Shown one piece after another: positions 58,004 to 64,000 of a DNA stretch of 64,000 nt. The notes beneath the pieces are model-generated. The model ran no database searches and was not told the origin of the DNA. It saw only the letters and a list, made by a program, of their open reading frames with translations. The translations under genes were made by a program, and so were the position numbers. The stretch's first letter is position 1. Each line of letters starts with the position of its first letter. This stretch comes from an uncultured Clostridia bacterium (lineage in GTDB: Bacteria > Bacillota > Clostridia > Christensenellales > UBA1242): the NCBI GenBank assembly GCA_944372365.1, contig CALVYP010000001.1:187691-251690 (forward strand), in the 5' to 3' direction.

Positions 58004-58787
58004 CTTTATATTCTCTTGGAAATATTATAACATATCTTTTAGGCTCTGTGCCTTTTGACATTGTTGTAACTTTTTGATTGTCTTGAAGCGCAAGATGAAT
58101 AAGCCTTCTTTCGCTGGCATCCATTGGTTCAAGTTTTGCGTATCTGCCGGTTTTTGCAACTTTTGCAGCCATACGGTTTGCAAGGCTTGCAAGTGATTGA
58201 GCTCTCTTTTCACGATAGTCACAAATATCCAAAACTTGTTTTTTACTCTCTCTCTTGCAGATTGTGTTCATAAGATAGGAGAGAGCAAACATTGTTTCGC
58301 CGCGGTAGCCGATAAGCTCGTTTAACCCTTCGCCGCTTACTTCAATTTTGATAACGCCGTCTTCTTCAATTTCACTTATTTGACCATCTTTGCCAAACGC
58401 TTTAAGAAGACCGTCCACAAATTCAACTGCCGAAATTTTTTGTTCTTTTTCTTGGGCCGCTGGCTTTTCTTGTTTTTCTGTTTTTTCTTGCGGCTGTTCG
58501 TTTTTAGGTTGTTTTTTTGGTTTTTCTTCTTTCTGTTTAGGCTGCTGCTTTTCAGGCTGCGGTTTTATCTCTTCCTGCTTAAGCTCTTCTTCTTTAAGTT
58601 TTTCGCGTTTTTGATATTTTTGAATTTCATCTTGCGAAATGCTTACAACAACTTTTGCCTTTTTAAATAGTCCGCCTTCACTAATTATCTTAATATCAAC
58701 ATCTTCTCTTGGTGCTTTAAGTTCAAACAATGCGTTTTCTATTGCTTGCTCAATGTTCTTTCCTGTCGCTTCAACGCTGGTTTTCAT
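57999..58787 (-). CDS. jag: RNA-binding protein Jag (KhpB)
   Basis: 262 residues. Jag_N domain (residues 1-50, SVEATGKNIEQAIENALFELKA), a long Glu/Lys/Gln/Pro-rich linker (about 58-115), a KH domain with the GxxG loop as GYRG (IEVSGEGLNELIGYRGETM) and an R3H domain with RRLIHLAL and FPREYK. KhpB-type proteins bind RNA and affect cell division and wall growth in streptococci. Ribosome site AGGAGG. It is the last gene of the rpmH-rnpA-yidD-yidC-jag operon. Confidence 0.94.
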   Translation of the reverse strand: MKTSVEATGKNIEQAIENALFELKAPREDVDIKIISEGGLFKKAKVVVSISQDEIQKYQKREKLKEEELKQEEIKPQPEKQQPKQKEEKPKKQPKNEQPQEKTEKQEKPAAQEKEQKISAVEFVDGLLKAFGKDGQISEIEEDGVIKIEVSGEGLNELIGYRGETMFALSYLMNTICKRESKKQVLDICDYREKRAQSLASLANRMAAKVAKTGRYAKLEPMDASERRLIHLALQDNQKVTTMSKGTEPKRYVIIFPREYKE

Positions 58788-58813
58788 TTTTTCTTCCTCC
58801 TAGGCTGATTATA

Positions 58814-60202
58814 TCACTTTCTTCTGTAAGATACAACTGAATTTTGCTTTTCTTGTTCTTTCTTTTCGTCGTGCTCATCCCATTTTTTGATTATCAAGTT
58901 TTCAATAGGGGCAAGCACTGCGTTTATTGCTTGACCAACAACAAGATATATCGCAAACACAGAGTTGTAGAATATTGCAAAGATGCCCATGATTATTGGC
59001 AAAACAAACATCATAACTTTTGTTGCAGTTGGCTGTTTAACTTTTTCACCTTTCTTTTTGTTTGTCATGTTGCTAAGCCAAATTGAAAGGAAGCTTATGC
59101 CAATACTCAGCACTGCCAAAATCAAATATCCGTTAACTCTTCCGGCGCGTGCGTCAAGGTTTGGAATAAAGGAATTGTAAATTGTTTTTTCATATTCGCT
59201 TACATTGTTTGAGCCTATTTCTGTAACAAATTCATCGTATGAGAATATTGAGTTTTTAAACGGGCTGTCTGCAATCCAGTAGTTTTCAATCCAAAGGAAA
59301 GACGATTTTTCTGGACGATTTTGATAGGTTGAGTAAATAAAATTTGATGCCATTTCATCGATTGCTTTCTTGTATGTTATCTCGCCGCTTACAATCTTGT
59401 TCCCAACATATTCGTCTTGATAAACTGGGTTTTCTCCGTCGAAAACAGGGTTTCCTTCTTCGTCAAGTTTTTGTTGAGGAGAGATGTATTTTACAACAAG
59501 ATCATATATCGCCTCGTCGCTTGAAACTGTAACTTTAATTGGCTGACCTGTCTGCTCGTCTAAAACAACGTTTCCTTCTTCATCAAGCAGATCTTCGTCG
59601 GTTTGATATGAAAAATCGGTTTTATATTGCTCTTGCGCAACAACCTGTCCGTTTTCGTCTTTTGCAATTATGGTTTCATCTTTAACTTCAAATGTAAGAT
59701 TTTGATAGTTTTCAAAAAAGGCAGTGTTGTTTTGAGAGTATTGCTTGTCGGTTAGGTTTAACATGTTGGCATAGTTATATTTTAGATAGTCATATTCCTG
59801 ACTAATTTTATAATCTGCCATAGAGTTTAACCCTGCAAACAGTGAGAAGAATATTAAAAGGTTTAACCCTAAAAACAACAGCATGAAAAGGCAACTGCCT
59901 GTCATTGAAAAATTGTATCTTTTGTAAACTTCTTGTGTCTTTCGGTTTAATAAGTTTTTGTCTGCACCATACTTGGCTTTAATCTTTTCAAGTTCTGGCT
60001 GCATTTTGGCTTGTATTCTTGAATTTTTTTTGTTGAATTTTTTGTTTATTGTGTCAAGAGGTGCCCAAATTATTCTTATGATAAGCGTGATTAAAACAAC
60101 GGCTAGAATATAACTTCCAACCCCTGCTTCAAATGCTTTTATTATTGTTTGCCAAACTCCCGTTGGTTCGGCAACTGACATCATGGCGCTTAAAAAAGCC
60201 AT
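58814..60202 (-). CDS. yidC: Membrane insertase YidC with a large inserted domain
   Basis: 462 residues, against about 250-280 for usual Gram-positive YidC. YidC inserts membrane proteins alone or with SecYEG. First helix GSYILAVVLITLIIRIIWAPL and cytoplasmic loop with AKMQPELEKIKAKYG are canonical, as are the C-terminal helices (YLILAVLSIGISFLSIWLSNM, MMFVLPIIMGIFAIFYNSVFAIYLVVGQAIN). Between TM2 (CLFMLLFLGLNLLIFFSLF) and TM3 lies an insert of about 190 acidic residues (roughly 135-325; repeats like DEEGNVVLDEQTGQPIKV and DEEGNPVFDGENPVYQDE), expected outside the cell. Start overlaps yidD by 13 bases. Confidence 0.94.
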   Translation of the reverse strand: MAFLSAMMSVAEPTGVWQTIIKAFEAGVGSYILAVVLITLIIRIIWAPLDTINKKFNKKNSRIQAKMQPELEKIKAKYGADKNLLNRKTQEVYKRYNFSMTGSCLFMLLFLGLNLLIFFSLFAGLNSMADYKISQEYDYLKYNYANMLNLTDKQYSQNNTAFFENYQNLTFEVKDETIIAKDENGQVVAQEQYKTDFSYQTDEDLLDEEGNVVLDEQTGQPIKVTVSSDEAIYDLVVKYISPQQKLDEEGNPVFDGENPVYQDEYVGNKIVSGEITYKKAIDEMASNFIYSTYQNRPEKSSFLWIENYWIADSPFKNSIFSYDEFVTEIGSNNVSEYEKTIYNSFIPNLDARAGRVNGYLILAVLSIGISFLSIWLSNMTNKKKGEKVKQPTATKVMMFVLPIIMGIFAIFYNSVFAIYLVVGQAINAVLAPIENLIIKKWDEHDEKKEQEKQNSVVSYRRK

Positions 60203-60453
60203 TTGCTTTCTCCTTTTATGTTTGGCGGAAGTGGATCATATCCACCTTGCACGCCTGGGCGGCATCTTAAAATTCTTTTGATGCCCAAATAAAACCCTTT
60301 CACAACACCATAGCTCTCAACCGCTTGAACAAAATAGTTTGAGCAGCTTGGCGTAAACCTGCAAACTTTTGGAAGAATGGGAGAGATTAGATACTTATAA
60401 AAATAAATTGGCGTGCAGCAAACTTTTTTTAACGCGGCGTGCAAATACTTCAT
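60190..60453 (-). CDS. yidD: Membrane protein insertion efficiency factor YidD
   Basis: 87 residues, typical. Small protein that supports YidC-dependent insertion. Conserved features: YKYLISPILPKVCRFTPSCSNYFVQAVESYGVVKGFYLGIKRILRCRP (in parts: RFTPSCS and YGVVKG), ending GGYDPLP. It overlaps rnpA upstream by four bases and yidC downstream by 13, the standard origin-region arrangement. Confidence 0.94.
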   Translation of the reverse strand: MKYLHAALKKVCCTPIYFYKYLISPILPKVCRFTPSCSNYFVQAVESYGVVKGFYLGIKRILRCRPGVQGGYDPLPPNIKGESKWLF

Positions 60454-60761
60454 TTTTCAAACAAGCTTGTTATTTGTTTTTTTATCTCTTCAAAACTAAG
60501 TTCTGCTGCACCTGTCTTTGCAAGTAAAATATAATTATGGTTTGGTTTTGCAAGAGAGTTTGTTCTAACAATTTCTTTCAATCTGCGTTTCAACAAATTT
60601 CTTTTGTTTGCTTTGCCAATTTTTTTTGAAATAGAATATCCAATTTTATAATTTGCAAATTTGCTTTCAACCGAAAAAAGCGTAAAGTGCTGAGAGTTTG
60701 CTCGTTTGCCCTTTTTGTAGATATACGAAAATTGTTTTGCTTTTTTCAGTCTGTGATCCAT
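60450..60761 (-). CDS. rnpA: Ribonuclease P protein component
   Basis: 103 residues. Protein subunit that helps RNase P RNA process tRNA 5' ends. Conserved basic core RNLLKRRLKEIVR preceded by GYSISKKIGKANK, and N-terminal LKKAKQFSYIYKKGKR. Ribosome site AAGGAAT precedes the ATG, only nine bases after the rpmH stop. The RNase P RNA gene itself is not in the window. Confidence 0.95.
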   Translation of the reverse strand: MDHRLKKAKQFSYIYKKGKRANSQHFTLFSVESKFANYKIGYSISKKIGKANKRNLLKRRLKEIVRTNSLAKPNHNYILLAKTGAAELSFEEIKKQITSLFEK

Positions 60762-60770
60762 TTTAATTCC

Positions 60771-60905
60771 TTACGCAGCGATATTTTTTCTTCCACGAGC
60801 GCGGCGTCTTTTTAAAACATTTCTTCCGCCCTTAGTTCTCATTCTTTCTCTAAAACCGTGAACTTTTTGTCTTTTGGCTTTTTTAGGTTGGTATGTTCTT
60901 TTCAT
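60771..60905 (-). CDS. rpmH: Ribosomal protein L34
   Basis: 44 residues, too short for most gene-length cut-offs. The reverse strand reads [20 protein letters not shown] and continues with [20 protein letters not shown] and NIAA, a textbook L34. AAGGAGG lies before the ATG. First gene of the rpmH-rnpA-yidD-yidC-jag operon. L34 is a small basic protein of the large ribosomal subunit. Confidence 0.98.
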   Translation of the reverse strand: MKRTYQPKKAKRQKVHGFRERMRTKGGRNVLKRRRARGRKNIAA

Positions 60906-60937
60906 GGTTTTCCTCCTTAAAAGTTAGTAACCGTTTT

Positions 60938-60966
60938 AGTATAAAGCAAAATGTTTTCTTTGTCAA
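60938..60966 (-). promoter_or_regulatory. Promoter of the rpmH operon
   Basis: Reverse strand TTGACA (60961-60966), 17 bases, TATACT (60938-60943). Confidence 0.88.
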
Positions 60967-61065
60967 CTGTTTTGCTTTTTATTGCGGGCTAAAAAATTTG
61001 CTTTATTTAATTTTATTTTTTGTTTTAATTTTTCTTTTGTCGCTATCTGGCGTTTTTTGGCAAAT

Positions 61066-61094
61066 AAAAAAGAGCAAGTTTTTTTTGCTCTTTT
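61066..61094 (-). terminator. Terminator of dnaN
   Basis: AAAAAAGAGCAA/TTGCTCTTTT stem around a T-rich loop; T run on the reverse strand, touching the dnaN stop codon. Confidence 0.85.
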
Positions 61095-62193
61095 ATCCAA
61101 ACATTCTTACTGGCAAAATCAGATATAAAAATTCGTCGCCTTCGGTTGGAACAATCACACATGGGTTTGAAGAACTGTTTAGGCAAAGTTTAACAAACTC
61201 TTCTGTGTTGGATTTAAGTGCTTCTAAAATAAACCTTGGGTTGAAAGCGATTGTAACATCCTTGCCATTTAGCACTGCTGAAATTTTTTCTTTTATGTTT
61301 CCTATTTCAGAGTTGGATGTAAGATTTACACTTGCTTCTTTTATATCTAGTTTCACAAAGTTGTTTTGTCCAATTTTGCTTAAAAGAGAAACTCTTTCAA
61401 GGGCGTCTTCAAGCTGAGATTTGTTCACGATCACAAAAGTTTCATAGTTCATCGGGATGATTTGCTTGTAGTTTACAAAGTCGCCTTCCAAAAGCCTTGA
61501 AATAATTTTTGTGTCGGATGTGTCTATCATAATTGCATTTGAATCGATGTAGATGTTTATTATTTCATCGTTCTCATCAAGAAGTTTTGAAATTTCGTTG
61601 AGCGATCTTGTTGGAACAACAATTTGCTTTTTGATGTTTGATGAAACTTTTTTCTTTACCATTGCAAGACGATAGCCATCAAGCGCAACTGCAGTTACTT
61701 GTTTTTGATCTATGTCAAAAAGCACTCCTTTAAGAATCGGCCTAGAGTCATCCATTGCAACCGAAAAGATGGTTTTGCTGATAAGGCTTTTTAAATTCTT
61801 TTGTGATATGCCAAACCACTCGTCGGTTTTAAGCTTTTTAAATCCAGGATACTCAACAGGGTTGTAGCATTGGATTATGCTTTCGTTTCCGTCATAGCGA
61901 ATAAGCAGTTGGTTTTTGTCGTTTACTTCAAGTTCTATATCTGAGTTTGAAAGTTTTTTAACAAACTCGGTGATAAACTTTCCCGGAACAACCGTTTCAC
62001 CTTCAACTTTAACATCTGCCTTAATCTTTTTTTCGATTGAAAGATCTGTGTCCGTTGCAGAAAGAGTGAGTTCGTTGTCTTCTGCCGAAATTTTTATTCC
62101 TTCTAAAATTGGGTTTGTAACCTTGTTTGAAATTGCTTTGCTAACTTTTAAAAATGCATCTGAAAGTTCAAGACCTATACAATTTAATAACAT
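61093..62193 (-). CDS. dnaN: DNA polymerase III sliding clamp (beta)
   Basis: 366 residues, usual length. Ring-shaped clamp that holds polymerase on DNA. Three similar domains: DAFLKVSKAISNKVTNPILEGI at the start, the LKSLISKTIFSVAMDDSRPILKGVLF block and DGYRLAMVKKK in domain 2, and the C-terminal NPRFILEALK ... PCVIVPTEGDEFLYLILPVRM, which forms the peptide-binding cleft. Ribosome site AGGAGAG. A spacer of 212 bases with DnaA boxes separates it from dnaA. Both genes point away from recF, unlike the usual dnaA-dnaN-recF order. Confidence 0.97.
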   Translation of the reverse strand: MLLNCIGLELSDAFLKVSKAISNKVTNPILEGIKISAEDNELTLSATDTDLSIEKKIKADVKVEGETVVPGKFITEFVKKLSNSDIELEVNDKNQLLIRYDGNESIIQCYNPVEYPGFKKLKTDEWFGISQKNLKSLISKTIFSVAMDDSRPILKGVLFDIDQKQVTAVALDGYRLAMVKKKVSSNIKKQIVVPTRSLNEISKLLDENDEIINIYIDSNAIMIDTSDTKIISRLLEGDFVNYKQIIPMNYETFVIVNKSQLEDALERVSLLSKIGQNNFVKLDIKEASVNLTSNSEIGNIKEKISAVLNGKDVTIAFNPRFILEALKSNTEEFVKLCLNSSSNPCVIVPTEGDEFLYLILPVRMFG

Positions 62194-62414
62194 TTTTTCT
62201 CTCCTTTGGCGCGCGCCCTTGATATAGATTATTTTTATTTTTTTTTAATACTAGATTTAATAATAGTGCGATGTGTAAATGTGGATAAGTTTTGAAAGGA
62301 ACAATTTATTGTGCCAAAAACAGCCAGTTTTGTTTTTGTGACACTATATATTGTTTACATTGTTGTGGACAAAATGTTTATAAGTGTGTGTGTAACTTTG
62401 ATAAGTTATCCACT
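62194..62414. other. Probable replication origin (oriC) in the dnaA-dnaN spacer
   Basis: DnaA boxes: TGTGGATAA (62280-62288, perfect, reverse), TGTGGACAA (62364-62372, one mismatch, reverse) and TTATCCACT (62406-62414, one mismatch, forward, overlapping the dnaA stop). An AT-rich stretch at 62228-62265 could be the unwinding element. No DnaA boxes were seen upstream of dnaA (63756-63892). The small number of boxes leaves the exact origin open. Confidence 0.75.
62299..62356. promoter_or_regulatory. NrdR-like boxes in the origin spacer
   Basis: ACACTATATATTGTTT (62341-62356) matches the NrdR consensus at 14 of 16 bases against the perfect box upstream of nrdD. A second, weaker one GAACAATTTATTGTGC (62299-62314) matches 12 of 16. 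They are 42 bases apart, about four turns. The first also covers a possible dnaN -10 (TATAGT on the reverse strand, 62343-62348, with TTGTCC at 62367-62372). Regulation by NrdR is inference. Confidence 0.45.
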
Positions 62415-63755
62415 TGTTAACATTTTTTTAATTTCACTGACAAAGGTTTGTGTTTTGCGATTGTGTTTTATTTCGTCGGTGATTTTATCTCTTGCATGCA
62501 TTATTGTTGTGTGATCTCTGCCGCCAAAAATTTTTCCTATGGTGACAAGTGGAAGTTCAAGCATTTCACTTATCATATATATAGCAATCATTCTTGGCTC
62601 AACAATTTCTTTGGACTTTTTCTTTCCAACAATATCTGATCGAGAGATGTCAAAATATTCGCACACGGCTGAAATAATTTGTTCGGTGTTTGCTCCGCCT
62701 TCATTTCTCTCTTCATACTTATCGTTGAAGGCTTCTTTAACATCAGCAAGATCAGCTGTTGTTTTGCCAACAAGGTTTGAAAGAAAGCAAACTTTTGAAA
62801 GCATTCCTTCAAGTTCTCTCACGTTGGAATCTATCTTGTCGGCAATGTAGGAGAGAGCTTTGTCGGTGATGGAATATTTTTCTATCTGACATTTTTTTCT
62901 TAAAATTGCAACCCTTGTTTCAAAATCTGGCGATTGCAAATCTTGAATAAGCCCCATTGTAAAGCGAGAGCGCAATCTTTCTTCAAGAGTTTCAATTTCT
63001 TTAGGTGGACGATCAGATGAGATTATAATTTGTTTGCCGTATTGATGCAGATCGTTGAAAGTGTTGAAAAACTCTTCCTGAGTGCTGGTTTTTTTGGAAA
63101 TAAACTGAATGTCGTCAACCATCAAAACATCGCAGCTTCTATATTTATCTCTAAATTCCGAATAGGTTTTTGCTTTGCTGGTTGAGCCAAGCGATTCGAT
63201 ATAGTCGTTTGTAAACTGCTCGCATGTGACATACTTTATTTTCAAGTTTGGGCTTGCCGAGCGAATATAGTTGCCGATAGCGTGCAGAAGGTGAGTTTTT
63301 CCAAGCCCAACGCCGCCGTATATAAACAGCGGGTTAAAGTTTTTTCCTGGATTTTCAGCAACCGCCCTTGCAGCGGCATAAGCTGTTTGATTGCATTTGC
63401 CAACAACATAGTTGTTGAAAGTATACTTTGGGTTAAACGGATTTTTGTTTGCTTCAACATCAAGCGCGGTTTTTGTTGGTTTGTTTTTTGCAATGTATTG
63501 CGCTTCTTCTTGCGGATCTAAAATTTCAATGTCTATGTTTTCACCAAAAACGTCGCCAGTTGCACTTTTAAGCTTATCAAAATAGTTTTTAAGAATTTGA
63601 TTTTTTGCAAAGGTTGATTTTGTGGATAAAACAAGCGTGTCGTTTGCCATATCTACAACTTTCAGTGGCTTAAACCACATAACAAAAGAAACATTGGAAA
63701 CCGAAAGTTCCAATTTTTCTAAAACAATATTCCAAAGTTTGTTTATCTCTTGCAT
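62406..63755 (-). CDS. dnaA: Replication initiator DnaA
   Basis: 449 residues. Binds DnaA boxes, melts oriC and loads the helicase. N-terminal domain I (NKLWNIVLEKLELSVSNVSFVMWF), a short linker, AAA+ domain with Walker A GGVGLGKTHLLHAIG near 147 and Walker B VLMVDDIQF near 210, sensor segments, and domain IV with the signature GGRDHTTIMHARDKI near 415-430. Ribosome site AAAGGA before the ATG and a good promoter (63774-63802). The gene points the same way as rpmH, while recF starts divergently on the other side. Confidence 0.98.
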   Translation of the reverse strand: MQEINKLWNIVLEKLELSVSNVSFVMWFKPLKVVDMANDTLVLSTKSTFAKNQILKNYFDKLKSATGDVFGENIDIEILDPQEEAQYIAKNKPTKTALDVEANKNPFNPKYTFNNYVVGKCNQTAYAAARAVAENPGKNFNPLFIYGGVGLGKTHLLHAIGNYIRSASPNLKIKYVTCEQFTNDYIESLGSTSKAKTYSEFRDKYRSCDVLMVDDIQFISKKTSTQEEFFNTFNDLHQYGKQIIISSDRPPKEIETLEERLRSRFTMGLIQDLQSPDFETRVAILRKKCQIEKYSITDKALSYIADKIDSNVRELEGMLSKVCFLSNLVGKTTADLADVKEAFNDKYEERNEGGANTEQIISAVCEYFDISRSDIVGKKKSKEIVEPRMIAIYMISEMLELPLVTIGKIFGGRDHTTIMHARDKITDEIKHNRKTQTFVSEIKKMLTSG

Positions 63756-63773
63756 GTGAAATCCTTTAATCTA

Positions 63774-63802
63774 ATTTTACTCATATCAGCCGTTTAAGTC
63801 AA
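63774..63802 (-). promoter_or_regulatory. Promoter of dnaA
   Basis: Reverse strand TTGACT (63797-63802), 17 bases, TAAAAT (63774-63779). Confidence 0.85.
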
Positions 63803-63880
63803 GCAAGGGTGAAACAAAAATCAAAAATAATTTTTTTGTTACATAGCCCAATTAAAACGCAAAAAGTTTTTTAAATATGA

Positions 63881-63892
63881 TATAATAATAAA
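63881..63892 (+). promoter_or_regulatory. -10 element of recF, predicted leaderless
   Basis: TGA-TATAAT (63881-63886), an extended -10, then AATAAA and the GTG start. No convincing -35 and no ribosome site. Confidence 0.6.
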
Positions 63893-64000
63893 GTGAAAAT
63901 AAAAAGCCTTAAACTTAAAGATTTTAGAAACTATCAAAGCGCGCAAATATCTTTTTCATCGGGCGTAAACTCTTTGGTGGGAAAAAACGCACAAGGTAAA
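63893..64000 (+). CDS. recF: RecF, DNA repair protein (5' part, cut by window edge)
   Basis: 36 codons are visible from a GTG start: KIKSLKLKDFRNYQSAQ, then ISFSSGVNSLVGKNAQGK. The LKLxxFRNY start and the Walker A beginning GKNAQGK are diagnostic for RecF, which loads RecA at gaps and stalled forks. The rest lies beyond the window. It reads divergently from dnaA rather than following dnaN. No ribosome site; the -10 box ends six bases before the GTG. Confidence 0.9.
   Translation, partial: MKIKSLKLKDFRNYQSAQISFSSGVNSLVGKNAQGK

Noticed and set aside
58380-58670. Forward Phe/Leu-rich frame antisense to jag
   Set aside because: It is the complement of the Lys/Glu/Gln linker of Jag; such frames arise from low-complexity coding sequence.

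Overview
The window looks like the replication-origin-proximal part of the chromosome of a low-GC, anaerobic, Gram-positive-type bacterium (Bacillota, Clostridia-like). The evidence is a dnaA-dnaN origin region, the rpmH-rnpA-yidD-yidC-jag-mnmE-mnmG-rsmG-parA-parB block, a T-box riboswitch, strong AGGAGG-type ribosome sites, TTGACA/TATAAT promoters, lipoproteins and no outer-membrane genes. Oxygen-free life is suggested by class III ribonucleotide reductase (NrdD/NrdG), rubrerythrin and a superoxide reductase. I cannot name the genus. I count 52 protein genes (one cut by the window edge), two tRNA genes and two gene remnants.

Layout. 1-5400: tRNA-Arg, a lipoprotein, uvrC-tmk, hisS, then a 570-base non-coding stretch with branched hairpin repeats and two perfect DnaA boxes. 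5400-11700: HelD helicase, a DUF2188-like protein, a lipid-anchored HtrA protease, a nucleoside hydrolase and cardiolipin synthase. 11760-22290: one 10.5-kb gene for a 3510-residue surface protein. 22600-25800: an ABC-F ATPase and T-box-controlled glyS. 25800-38030: two YugP-type membrane proteases, then a loosened division/wall cluster (CvpA-like giant, rsmH, two lipoproteins, an FtsL-position protein, a PASTA penicillin-binding protein) with repeat-filled gaps. 38100-45320: small housekeeping and stress genes (superoxide reductase, phosphoesterase, deaminase, a possible P-loop kinase, trpF, tRNA-Ser, dut, nrdG). 45390-48770: nrdD-trxB under a tandem NrdR operator. 48900-52080: small envelope proteins and rubrerythrin. 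52190-64000: three parS sites, parBA, rsmG, mnmGE, jag, yidC, yidD, rnpA, rpmH, dnaN, oriC, dnaA and the divergent start of recF.

How it fits together. Most genes lie on the minus strand, as expected for genes read in the direction of a fork leaving the origin leftward. NrdD, NrdG and TrxB form a deoxynucleotide-synthesis module: NrdD carries its own C-terminal thioredoxin-like domain and overlaps trxB by four bases. ParA, ParB and parS, DnaA and DnaN handle replication and segregation. RnpA, YidD, YidC and Jag handle tRNA processing, membrane insertion and RNA binding.

The most unusual signals are: (a) seven genes whose -10 box lies 6-7 bases before the start codon, six of them without any ribosome site, implying leaderless mRNAs; (b) dnaA-dnaN inverted relative to both flanks; (c) NrdR-like boxes inside the dnaA-dnaN spacer; (d) several families of dispersed, strongly folded intergenic repeats, including an almost perfect four-way-junction terminator after dut; (e) YidC with an inserted domain of about 190 residues; (f) decayed zinc-ribbon and Hsp20 gene tails that kept their terminators.
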